A stretch of DNA of 42,624 nt from an uncultured Candidatus Poseidoniales archaeon (GTDB lineage: Archaea > Thermoplasmatota > Poseidoniia > Poseidoniales > Poseidoniaceae), in assembly GCA_905181715.1 (NCBI GenBank), contig CAJIYT010000004.1:139185-181808 (forward strand), written 5' to 3'. Of this stretch, positions 32,089-40,501 are shown in pieces (position 1 is the stretch's first letter; the number at the start of each line of letters is the position of its first letter). A program made the position numbers and the translations under genes. The notes under the pieces were generated by a model. The model did not search any database and was not told the DNA's origin. It worked only from the letters and a program-made list of their open reading frames with translations.

Positions 32089-32101
32089 GATGTTACACAT
32101 C
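32089..32101. repeat. Short inverted repeat GATGT-TAC-ACATC before the metal ATPase
   Basis: A perfect 5-3-5 dyad ends 13 bases upstream of the ATPase start and just before its GGAG ribosome-binding site, in the divergent region shared with the phosphoglycolate phosphatase gene. It could be a metal-regulator half-site pair or a small hairpin. Short enough to be chance. Confidence 0.3.
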
Positions 32102-32160
32102 AAGCCTTTCTTTAGAAGTGACGCAAAAACCTCATGCCCTACTTTCATCTGGGGGTTAAA

Positions 32161-32883
32161 ATGGGCTGGCTACCAGATGGTTGGATTCCAAAAGCGATTG
32201 CTGTCGACATTGATGGTACTCTCACCAATGAAGATAAAGTTCTTCACACTGGTGCCATTAAAGCACTTCGTAGACTTGAAGCGGCAGGAATTCCAGTGAT
32301 TTTGTGTACAGGAAATGTTAGAGCCATTGTATACGGTCTTTGGCGTTTCATCAATTTGAGTGGAGTGATGGTCTGTGAAAATGGTGGGGTTGTATGGCAT
32401 CCTACTTCTGAACCAATACTAAGAGCGGACGGGAATGAAGCCAAATCTGCAGCAAAATGGTTATCGACAAAAATCGAGGGATTGAATCCACAAGGAATAA
32501 CCACCAATGCTTGGAGAGAAAGCGAATGGTGTCTAAAGAGTGATGAAGACTTATCCGCTATCTGTGATCAATTGGCAAATAGCCAGTGGAGTCACCTTTC
32601 GGTTGTTAAAACTGGATTTGCTATTCACTTGATGGAGCCGTGGATAAACAAAGGAGAAGGGTTGACAGTAGCTCTTGAGATGATGAATATCTCGCCGGAT
32701 GATGTTTTGGCTATCGGTGATGCTCCGAATGATATTCCGATGTTTGAACTAGTTCATCATTCGATAGCGGTTGGCGGTTCTTTTCCAGTTCTGAAACAAG
32801 TTGCAAGTATTACATCTGATTTGCCGCACGGCGCCACAATAGAACCGGTAATCAACGAAATTATCGAAAGATTAGGTAATTGA
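32161..32883 (+). CDS. Phosphoglycolate phosphatase (archaeal HAD type)
   Basis: A HAD hydrolase of 240 residues that would dephosphorylate 2-phosphoglycolate or a similar small phosphate. Motif I is AVDIDGTLTNED, motif II the threonine in ILCTGN, motif III a lysine near INKGEGLTVAL, and motif IV IGDAPNDIPMF. The cap between motifs II and III and the overall length match the archaeal TA0175-like family (Cof-type C2 cap). ATG 32161 follows GGGGGTTAAA and is preferred to ATG 32134. It is a single gene, divergent from the metal ATPase and followed 8 bp later by tRNA-Leu on the other strand. Confidence 0.88.
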   Translation: MGWLPDGWIPKAIAVDIDGTLTNEDKVLHTGAIKALRRLEAAGIPVILCTGNVRAIVYGLWRFINLSGVMVCENGGVVWHPTSEPILRADGNEAKSAAKWLSTKIEGLNPQGITTNAWRESEWCLKSDEDLSAICDQLANSQWSHLSVVKTGFAIHLMEPWINKGEGLTVALEMMNISPDDVLAIGDAPNDIPMFELVHHSIAVGGSFPVLKQVASITSDLPHGATIEPVINEIIERLGN

Positions 32884-32891
32884 TTGATTGG

Positions 32892-32973
32892 TGCCGAGGA
32901 CAGGATTCGAACCTGTGAAGCGTTGCGCAGTGGAGCTTGAATCCACCCCCTTTGACCACTCGGGTACCTCGGC
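32892..32973 (-). tRNA. tRNA-Leu (anticodon CAA)
   Basis: A class II tRNA on the minus strand. Acceptor stem GCCGAGG pairs with CCTCGGC, followed by discriminator A. The D arm contains CCCGAGTGGTCAAAGGGG. The anticodon stem is GTGGA/TCCAC around loop TTCAAGC, anticodon CAA. A long variable arm (TGCGCAACGCTTCA) and T arm ACAGG-TTCGAAT-CCTGT complete it. CCA is not encoded and there is no intron. It is placed between the phosphoglycolate phosphatase gene and the end of the giant surface-protein gene, 28 bp after the latter's stop. Confidence 0.95.
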
Positions 32974-33001
32974 AGTGCCGTGGCGTGAAGAAGAGCATTC
33001 A

Positions 33002-36000
33002 TCACTCTTCCTCATACCAATTAAAGCGATTTTGGCGATTACGAATCACAACGATGAACAGGATTAACCCTGCTGAAATCATTGAAAGTATTCCAAGTCC
33101 AACCATCTTCCCTTCCCTAGAAGAGATGTCTTCCATCTCACTAGAGACCTCTTGAAGGGGCATTGGTATCGGAGTATTATCATCTAATACTAATAAAAGG
33201 CCTAATCTGCCAGGCTTCCATGCTTCAATTTCTACAAAGATTACAACCTTTTCACCCGCTAAGAGATCATATCTTTCTTCAAATAATATCTTTCCTTCGT
33301 CATCAATTATTGAAAGATTAGATGCTCCATCAACAACACCACGATTCTGCAATTCGATTTCAATAGTAATTATTTGACCATGATATGGGCGATATGAAGG
33401 CATTGCTAAATTCAACAACACCGGTTCATAGTCTATCCAAGTCATTTGGGGTAGAATTGGGTTTGAGTAATTGGAGCCAAGTCCCTTAATCGAGCGGCCC
33501 GAAGCATCACTGCCACTAAACCAGAACAGTATATTATCGTATTTTGTCAATTCATCTCCCCGGGAAGAGTCAACATCAATAATCGCTGAATATTCACACT
33601 CAAACAAGTTACATTTACTTGAGGAGATGGGTGCTGAAGATCCCGTTTCAGTAAGCACAAGGCCATTGCGAACATATAACCAATGAAAAATAAGTTCATC
33701 GCCATCCAAACCCTGCTCATCTTTTAGGACTGCAAATACCGCCAATTTATCTAAAGAGTCTGAACGAATAATCGTCAAATTGTCTGAATAATGAATGGTT
33801 GGAGATGAGGTGTCAAATACCAATTCAAGATTATCGGAAGAGGTTTCTCTTTCCTGTAAGGTTGTGATCAATGCAGCATTGAGATGGGCTTTTGGTTCAG
33901 GAAAAATAGCTTCAGAGAGATTCATTATTACATTTGTAGAACCATTTACATCAAGATTTATAGATATTTCAATTTCTTGTAAACCCCCTGAAAGTATGAC
34001 TTCTACAAGCCTGTCTGGAAGATTTTCTGCCGCCAGATTAGTACCTCGATGGAAAGCATTTATTTTAATTTGAATTCTATCGGTTGCAGAGAGGAATAGG
34101 GTGTCATTAACAATTATTCCAAATGGTTCTGAAATATCAATTACTTCGGTAATCTTCAATTCAATACCTCCTCCTAATGTCCAATTCATGGGAGTTAAAC
34201 CTACATATCCAAGGCCTAGGGCATTGTTTTCATCAATGATTTGTAAAGAAGGAGTATTTACTGAACCCCAAAGGTTATGATTCTCCCATGCTAATTCGAA
34301 TGTGAAAGAAACCGTCCATCTTTGCAATAATTGCTCCTTTACAGCAGATGCTCGAGGCTTTTCAACAAAGCATAAAGCGTCATAATCGAGTTGATTAGAC
34401 CAAACTATCCATTCGATTCTACAGTTATTAACATCGGTATTGTCAGTCAAATCCAATCGGATGCGATCGATACTATCTATCCCATTTGCATCGATTAAAT
34501 CAAATGAAAAGGTATGTGACCTCCCGGGGTAAAGAACTCCATCAATAGAATCTAGTTCTAAGGTTTCTGAGGGGATATTGGTTTGGGAGCGCGGATGATA
34601 ATAGATGGTGGCCATCGGTTCCTCTGCAGATCCACCACCGATTAATTCCATGCCTGAATGATCTAAACCTGTGAAATAAACTCGTATCTCACCCATCGAC
34701 ACAGAATTTGTAATAATCGTGCTCTCATCTATCAATGGTAAATCAAGGGTTTGAGGTGAACTTTCAGATTGAACATTAACCGCACGGCTTAGGTAACTTC
34801 CATCTCCCACATCCACCCACATCAGTATGACTTCGGCCAAACGCAGGTCCTCTTCGATGACTAACCGCAGAGGGATATTAGCCCCAGGGTGCCATATATG
34901 CCCATTGGCGATCTGATTGCCGCCTGGTGCTACGACAAACAATTCAGTGACTGCTGGTGGGCTTTCATCATGAACAATAATCACTTGCTGAAGGATATCT
35001 GTGTCGTCAACTTGATCGCCATTTGTGATAGAGCGCGGGCCATACTCGAGTATTCGTGGAGTGATTACCAATCTCTTACCACTGGCAATGATTCCTGCAT
35101 CAGGAGTCTGTATCACACTGGAAAAACTACCATCATCCGATACTTCAACCAGCCATTGGTCTAGAATAGTACTAGAGTTCTCTTCGCTCATTTCAATCGA
35201 CAAACTAACTTCATCGCCTCCAATCCAATTCTCATTCATCCCGGAAAGCCGAACGCGACCCGATACAGCGATGCTACTATTGTATGCAACTTCATTTGGC
35301 CATGATGATGATGAACGATCATGTAATGATTGAGTTGCTCTAATAGCAGTGAAATGAACGACTTCCAAATCATTTTCTACTGCTGAATATTGACCTCCCC
35401 CAGAACTAGAACTAGCAGGTCCCAAGCGCAATCCATTCACATCCCAAGCGCTAACTAGCCAATGCAATCGGTAGATATCATCGAAATCCCACTGTCCAAT
35501 TATCGACCAATTTACAATAAGCGAATTGCCTTCGATAATCAAAGAACTATTGCTGGGATCAATCAATGCTTGATTAGAACCTGCAATCTGTTTGAATCTG
35601 CCTCCTGAAGTCAATCTATCAACATCCAAAATAGCGACTGAATCTGCCTCTGACTCGCTCGTCGAAAGATGGAGACGGATATGGCTGAGAGGAGTGGTAC
35701 CATCGAGAATAGTATGCCGACTTGTCGCACTGAAAACCTGTTGTGGATAAATTGTAGATTCTGGTAGCTCAAGCCATTCATCAGAAATCGCTGGGTGATG
35801 TTCAATCGTTCCATTCATGATTAAACCCCCCCTATCAGCGCGCAGATGAGTATTGAGTGACGAATCCCCATTCCCCCTATCGTTTAATGATGAAGAAATG
35901 CTGTCCCCTAGGATTGTGAAATAATGTGGACAGCGCCAAATTAAATTAACTCTAGACAGCGATAAATCAAATGGAGATTCTGAACTGATATTCCATGAAA

Positions 36001-39000
36001 ACCGTTTCATTTGATGGGTTATTCCGGCTATTGTCTCATTATAATCCTCGCTGATCGCTGAATCTAATGACAGAAATTGAAAGCCATTACCTGAATCAAT
36101 GACTATTCCGCCAGAATATGCCCCATCCCAATCATGTGTGATATTATCGATTGGTTCATCGTCTATTACCGATACAAATATCTGTGCATAATCTTGCACT
36201 GAATGATTAAATCCAACAACATCGTTCAGCCCGACATCAATATCATCGATAATCACTTTATCGAGATATTTTGTTTGGCCCATTTCGCTTTGCCAAGAAT
36301 ATGCTTGTGTTTCAATTTCGCCAAAGGTAATGGAGACATTGTTTGGAGGTAGAAGTGTTTGTGTTTCGAGACTTAGAGATCGTAACCATCCGCCTGGTTG
36401 GATGGTTATTCGAATCGATAATCGATTCATAAGATCAGATAATTGTATATTAGAGGTCAAACAAGTCCCTGTATTAACAAAGGTCAGAGGAGTTACCGGA
36501 TTATCCACCGTTCTGAGGACCATCGTTTCATCCCAAATCTCGACGCTTAGATTATCACCATTACATTGTACGTCAATGCCCTTGAATGCGCGCCACAGGT
36601 TGGTTTCTCTTGTTATTGTAATCGGATTTGAACCATCATTATAGAAGGTTTTACCTTCGATTTTCCCTCCTAATTGTCCTATCTCAGAAGGACTGAGATA
36701 GAGATTAGACCCCAGATGTAAACGTTCTATGCTAGGAGTAAGTAATTCATTTGTGGTCGCAAGATTCAGACGGAAAATCAAACGTGGATGTTCAATTGCT
36801 GAAATTTCTATTGCCAAGGGTAAAGTTTGATTTTGCCACCCCTCTATCTCAACTCCGTCTGCAGCTAGAACATCTACTGTAAGTGAGGTTCCTAGCGGCA
36901 AATAGGCAAGTGCTGAGAGTGTGCCCCAGCCCATTTCATCGACCTCAGTAACTGGGCTGGTCCAATTTCCACTCAGTGCGTGCCTATCGGTCTGTACCCC
37001 GGTCGCATCGATGTACCATCCATCGCTTTCCAAATATGTATCCGAGAAAAATGAATAGCGAAATCTAACCTCTTTTCCCGAATAAGAATCCAATCCTGCA
37101 ATTGAGGTCGTAAATGGTTTTGTTTCAGAACTACAATTGGCTGGGTCTGAAGAACCATCGAATATCCCATGATTGAAAAAAGGAGAAAAACTGTTCACGT
37201 AGGTTATTTGGTCATAAAATCCACTTTGTCCATCAGCAAAATGTTGCCAAGTAACACCATCGTTTTCTGAGATGAATACCGCTCCGCCATCCCAAGCAGC
37301 TTCTGTACATATCCAGTGATCTATTCGGAATCGGGATGATGAATTCGATGGGACCTCAAATGACGGAGAGATTAGGTGTGTCCAAGTATTGTGCTCATAA
37401 TCTCCATCCAAATTCATGGCGACCCCGCTGGAATGTGTCGGCCAGGAAATAGGGCCAAAACCACCACTTGAATCGACTGCCCCTTGCTCCCAAGTCGCAA
37501 CACCAGAATCGTGATGCAAATACCATCCCTCTTCGAGGAAACGAGTTTCTTCGAGATTATCGGTATCAATAAATGGTCCATTGTCACCATATTGTGTGGT
37601 ATATTGCCATTGATTAGTCATATTCGTAACATTCACTATAGTTTGGTCATCACTAGAGGTGAAATTGTCGATGAGATGTTGGCTAGCCTGTGGACTGTTA
37701 GCTCCACTGATAATCATGGGATTATCAATCATTATTCCTTCCCAGCCATCGGCCGAAGGGGCACCGTAATTGATGATTGAATCTGTAGTAACTTCAAAGG
37801 AAAATAATGCATTACTAGCATTTACATGCGCTGCTGTACCGAAAGGTAGGTCGTGGATTATTTCCCGCCAACCTTGTGAGTGCTGCATAAACAATATGCC
37901 GCCATAGCTAATTCCGTTGCCAGGGATTCCATGCATTCCCGATATACGAGTCCAACTGCTGCCATTATCGAGACTGATGTATACATTCAAATTATCATGA
38001 AAACTACCTGCAATATCCCAATCCGTATGGTATTTCAATTGTAATGGACTCGAGTAATTGCTGAGATCGATTGGCATTACTAAGCGACCATGAGCATTGC
38101 CTGCATATTGTCCATTGAGATTGCCATGGAACCAGGTACCAGCAGGATTTCCTTCATGACTCAATGTAATATTGTCAAGGAACCAACCAGAACAATTGCT
38201 TTGAGTCTGAATTTGAAATCTGATGGTCAAACTAAACGAGGTACTCAAATTAGGAATATCATCTAGTAGAACTGATTGTAATTGCCATTGTGAATGATTA
38301 CCTGACCATGCATTTCCCCCGCTTAAAATGGAACTAGCGTCATAGTTGTCCATTTCAATTAATGTCCATGATAATCCATTATCGAGAGATAATTCGAGCC
38401 ATGCTGCATCAGATTGTCCTATGCTAAGCCAACTTTGGAAAGAAAAATTTAGATTTTTGACCACCGAAGGCATCGTCCAGGTTTTGGTTTGCAGAGATGC
38501 CGAATTATCACCACTGAGATTCGTCCCCCCACTCGTACCGGCTACAATCTCGCCACTCATTGCAGATTCAGGTAACCATTCGTCGTTATTTTCGTTTAGA
38601 TTTACCGGATTCCAAATCGAGGAATTATTTCCCCGGGGCCAAAGATCGATGAAAGTCTCTTCGCCATAATTGAATCGGCTGAATTGGTCAATTGTCCCTA
38701 TGGCTTCCAAAGTAAGGCCACCATCTGTTTGCGATGTAGTCCCGTCATGGATTCCTGCACTAAACCCCGGTGTGTTATCTCTTGACCAATGACTGCCATT
38801 ATCCGCTGCTGGAGCGAATACGGGTTCTAGTGAAAATGATGAGTCGGTAATCGTCTCATTCGAAGGTAGAATCCAACCCTCGATAGAGCTATTCAACGGA
38901 TTGAGCGATGGGGTTGTCGGTACACGTCCCGGTCCGAGCCATACTGCGTTTCCTGCCGATGAAAGTGGACTTAATAGAAGAAGAAATACGATTGTTGTAA

Positions 39001-39010
39001 CCGCTCTCAC
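33002..39010 (-). CDS. Giant secreted, membrane-anchored surface protein
   Basis: A 2002-residue exported protein. A signal peptide (VTTIVFLLLLSPLSSAGNA) and a C-terminal transmembrane helix (about 1969-1989) followed by the basic tail RNRQNRFNWYEEE give an extracellular protein anchored at its C-terminus. The first third contains about three jelly-roll-like modules with the S-x-D-N/G-G-x-S/T-W pattern (LELSLDNGLSWTLIEM; LNVYISLDNGSSWTRISG; VFISENDGVTWQHFADG). Each ends in a W-x-x-D segment like GWFLDNITL. The rest is a series of beta-rich Ig/FN3-like modules. A CARDB-like module (LNLAMPSYRPYHGQIITIEI) lies near residue 1870. No protease or glycosidase active site was recognised. The start is GTG at 39010, directly after an 8-3-8 dyad. 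A cell-surface binding or S-layer-like role is inferred. Confidence 0.85.
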   Translation of the reverse strand: MRAVTTIVFLLLLSPLSSAGNAVWLGPGRVPTTPSLNPLNSSIEGWILPSNETITDSSFSLEPVFAPAADNGSHWSRDNTPGFSAGIHDGTTSQTDGGLTLEAIGTIDQFSRFNYGEETFIDLWPRGNNSSIWNPVNLNENNDEWLPESAMSGEIVAGTSGGTNLSGDNSASLQTKTWTMPSVVKNLNFSFQSWLSIGQSDAAWLELSLDNGLSWTLIEMDNYDASSILSGGNAWSGNHSQWQLQSVLLDDIPNLSTSFSLTIRFQIQTQSNCSGWFLDNITLSHEGNPAGTWFHGNLNGQYAGNAHGRLVMPIDLSNYSSPLQLKYHTDWDIAGSFHDNLNVYISLDNGSSWTRISGMHGIPGNGISYGGILFMQHSQGWREIIHDLPFGTAAHVNASNALFSFEVTTDSIINYGAPSADGWEGIMIDNPMIISGANSPQASQHLIDNFTSSDDQTIVNVTNMTNQWQYTTQYGDNGPFIDTDNLEETRFLEEGWYLHHDSGVATWEQGAVDSSGGFGPISWPTHSSGVAMNLDGDYEHNTWTHLISPSFEVPSNSSSRFRIDHWICTEAAWDGGAVFISENDGVTWQHFADGQSGFYDQITYVNSFSPFFNHGIFDGSSDPANCSSETKPFTTSIAGLDSYSGKEVRFRYSFFSDTYLESDGWYIDATGVQTDRHALSGNWTSPVTEVDEMGWGTLSALAYLPLGTSLTVDVLAADGVEIEGWQNQTLPLAIEISAIEHPRLIFRLNLATTNELLTPSIERLHLGSNLYLSPSEIGQLGGKIEGKTFYNDGSNPITITRETNLWRAFKGIDVQCNGDNLSVEIWDETMVLRTVDNPVTPLTFVNTGTCLTSNIQLSDLMNRLSIRITIQPGGWLRSLSLETQTLLPPNNVSITFGEIETQAYSWQSEMGQTKYLDKVIIDDIDVGLNDVVGFNHSVQDYAQIFVSVIDDEPIDNITHDWDGAYSGGIVIDSGNGFQFLSLDSAISEDYNETIAGITHQMKRFSWNISSESPFDLSLSRVNLIWRCPHYFTILGDSISSSLNDRGNGDSSLNTHLRADRGGLIMNGTIEHHPAISDEWLELPESTIYPQQVFSATSRHTILDGTTPLSHIRLHLSTSESEADSVAILDVDRLTSGGRFKQIAGSNQALIDPSNSSLIIEGNSLIVNWSIIGQWDFDDIYRLHWLVSAWDVNGLRLGPASSSSGGGQYSAVENDLEVVHFTAIRATQSLHDRSSSSWPNEVAYNSSIAVSGRVRLSGMNENWIGGDEVSLSIEMSEENSSTILDQWLVEVSDDGSFSSVIQTPDAGIIASGKRLVITPRILEYGPRSITNGDQVDDTDILQQVIIVHDESPPAVTELFVVAPGGNQIANGHIWHPGANIPLRLVIEEDLRLAEVILMWVDVGDGSYLSRAVNVQSESSPQTLDLPLIDESTIITNSVSMGEIRVYFTGLDHSGMELIGGGSAEEPMATIYYHPRSQTNIPSETLELDSIDGVLYPGRSHTFSFDLIDANGIDSIDRIRLDLTDNTDVNNCRIEWIVWSNQLDYDALCFVEKPRASAVKEQLLQRWTVSFTFELAWENHNLWGSVNTPSLQIIDENNALGLGYVGLTPMNWTLGGGIELKITEVIDISEPFGIIVNDTLFLSATDRIQIKINAFHRGTNLAAENLPDRLVEVILSGGLQEIEISINLDVNGSTNVIMNLSEAIFPEPKAHLNAALITTLQERETSSDNLELVFDTSSPTIHYSDNLTIIRSDSLDKLAVFAVLKDEQGLDGDELIFHWLYVRNGLVLTETGSSAPISSSKCNLFECEYSAIIDVDSSRGDELTKYDNILFWFSGSDASGRSIKGLGSNYSNPILPQMTWIDYEPVLLNLAMPSYRPYHGQIITIEIELQNRGVVDGASNLSIIDDEGKILFEERYDLLAGEKVVIFVEIEAWKPGRLGLLLVLDDNTPIPMPLQEVSSEMEDISSREGKMVGLGILSMISAGLILFIVVIRNRQNRFNWYEEE

Positions 39011-39012
39011 CT

Positions 39013-39031
39013 AGTCCACCGCAGGTGGACT
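39013..39031. repeat. Perfect 8-3-8 inverted repeat directly before the giant surface-protein start
   Basis: AGTCCACC-GCA-GGTGGACT is a perfect dyad ending two bases before the GTG start of the surface-protein gene on the minus strand. It therefore sits where the ribosome-binding site should be. As a hairpin it would block initiation until opened; as an operator it would overlap a very short leader. The GINS-like gene starts 63 bp away on the other strand. Confidence 0.65.
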
Positions 39032-39093
39032 CAAAGTCAACATGTTTGAACACTCTCCTTTACTGATTGTCATTGTAAGGTGAGAGTTGATAG

Positions 39094-40089
39094 ATGGCCT
39101 CTTACTGCTTTGGCGCGATGGTAGAGAGTGGACCACTCACTGACCTTGTTGCCAAAGAGGTAGAAGAGCAGCTTTTCTCCGCCCTGCGTCAGCAAACAGA
39201 CCGAAGTGTGCCTATCGATTTACCTCGAAATGACTTCTGGAGCAAAGTGGGTCTACTATTGGATACCATCGAGGTAGAGATTCATCAGCAATATCATTCA
39301 CAAGGTCCGGATCTGCGTTTGCAAAACCTACAGAAAAGACAAGCCAATATCCGTAGAACCGCTAATGACCTAGCGCGAAGGAGATTGGTTGCATTACTAC
39401 AGCATGCGGCAAGTTCGTCTTTTAGGTCTGGAGGAGATAACAGTTTGACTCCAATGGATTGGACACGGCATGATCCAAAAGAACGAACATTCTATTCTAA
39501 TCTTATCGAGCAAGTCAATCTCTTCAAGAATGATGTGGGGTGGCAGGCAATTCAACAGGGTACTGGTCCAGATAGAGCAGGGGTTTCTACTCATGCCCCT
39601 GGAACCACCCAGCTGGATGAATGGAGTGAACAACCCGGTGGTTTGACTGGAAGTGGCCCCCCGCCTCTTGAAATCATAGAAGATGAAAGGCTCGATGAAA
39701 TAATCGAAGATGAGGAAGAAATAATCGCTAAATTAGAAGCATATCCGGAATTAGAAGGGCTTCAACCTGTGGCTGAGTCTACAAGAACAGTTTCTGTTCA
39801 GGGCTCTTCGCATCTAGCGACACCCGAATTGGCACCCACTAAATCTCGACCTGTGCTTGATTTCGATGCTTGGGCAGAAGCAGAAAGCACTGATGAACCT
39901 GTTAAAGAGAAGGAAGAAGTTATTCCCGATAAAGAAATGATGCGTATCAGGGTTCTTCAGACAATGCCTGATGCCATATGGCTCGGTGAGGATGAAATTA
40001 TCATGCAAGCAGGCGATATTCACTTTGTCGAACAAAGCATAGCCAATTATCTCATCGAATCGAGTGTTGCTGCGGCAGCACCGCTTTGA
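39094..40089 (+). CDS. GINS-like DNA replication protein (Gins51/Gins15 type) with acidic linker
   Basis: A 331-residue protein. The N-terminal 150 residues are helical and match the GINS A domain: LPRNDFWSKVGLLLDTIEVE, a basic helix QANIRRTANDLARRRLVALL, and MDWTRHDPKERTFYSNLIEQ. The last 45 residues (VLQTMPDAIWLGEDEIIMQA, GDIHFVEQSIANYLIESSVA) fit the small beta-rich B domain of archaeal GINS (L-x-x-x-P-x-x-x-G-x-x-x-x-x-x-x-x-x-D-x-x-x-L). Between them lies a Glu/Asp/Pro-rich, probably disordered linker of about 110 residues. GINS bridges MCM helicase and primase/polymerase at the fork. Start ATG 39094 with GGTGAG upstream. It converges on S10. Moderate confidence, from pattern only. Confidence 0.62.
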   Translation: MASYCFGAMVESGPLTDLVAKEVEEQLFSALRQQTDRSVPIDLPRNDFWSKVGLLLDTIEVEIHQQYHSQGPDLRLQNLQKRQANIRRTANDLARRRLVALLQHAASSSFRSGGDNSLTPMDWTRHDPKERTFYSNLIEQVNLFKNDVGWQAIQQGTGPDRAGVSTHAPGTTQLDEWSEQPGGLTGSGPPPLEIIEDERLDEIIEDEEEIIAKLEAYPELEGLQPVAESTRTVSVQGSSHLATPELAPTKSRPVLDFDAWAEAESTDEPVKEKEEVIPDKEMMRIRVLQTMPDAIWLGEDEIIMQAGDIHFVEQSIANYLIESSVAAAAPL

Positions 40090-40102
40090 ATTAAATGACT
40101 AA

Positions 40103-40117
40103 AGCCAGTTTCTGGCT
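40103..40117. terminator. Inverted repeat AGCCAG-TTT-CTGGCT in the convergent gap
   Basis: A perfect 6-bp dyad with a TTT spacer lies between the convergent stops of the GINS-like gene (40089) and S10 (40132). Its position suggests a two-way transcription end or mRNA 3' end structure. Archaeal termination usually relies on T tracts rather than hairpins, and no long T run is next to it. Confidence 0.4.
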
Positions 40118-40131
40118 ATATTCAATTGCAT

Positions 40132-40461
40132 TCAACTGATTGAGCGCATTGAAAGTTCAATGCTTACAGTATCTGGAATAGGGATTCTTGCGACTTGGCG
40201 AAGAGCTGACTCATCCTTACCGGAAGTGATGTCCATCTCAAGCAGACGCTTGTGAACTCGCATCTCCCAGTGGTCGTAGGTTTCACTACCTTCACCGGAT
40301 GGTGCTTTACGACATGGTACAACCAATCTCCTTGTTGGTAGAGGAATAGGTCCTCTCAGAGAGATTCCACCGGAATCGCAAATAGTTCTTATCTGACTTG
40401 CGACTTGATCGATATCTCGGTGGTTTTCGCCGGTCAATTTGATGATTGTGACTGCTGCCAT
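40132..40461 (-). CDS. rps10: Ribosomal protein S10
   Basis: A small-subunit protein, about 109 residues. TIIKLTGENHRDIDQVASQI, then GPIPLPTRRLVVPCRKAP, DHWEMRVHKRLLEM and IPIPDTVSIELSM cover the whole S10 fold (shared with eukaryotic S20). The start is placed at ATG 40461; a GTG at 40470 with GGAG three bases upstream is an alternative. It lies 40 bp after EF-1A on the same strand, the usual archaeal pairing at the end of the str operon, and is probably read from the EF-1A promoter. Confidence 0.96.
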   Translation of the reverse strand: MAAVTIIKLTGENHRDIDQVASQIRTICDSGGISLRGPIPLPTRRLVVPCRKAPSGEGSETYDHWEMRVHKRLLEMDITSGKDESALRQVARIPIPDTVSIELSMRSIS

Positions 40462-40501
40462 CTGACTCACTATCTCCTACTATCATCCAATAACTGAGAA
40501 A

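Noticed and set aside
32757..33005. Minus-strand open frame of 82 codons across tRNA-Leu
   Set aside because: Overlaps the tRNA and the phosphatase gene; the peptide is another known tRNA-shadow pattern (RYPSGQRGWIQAP).
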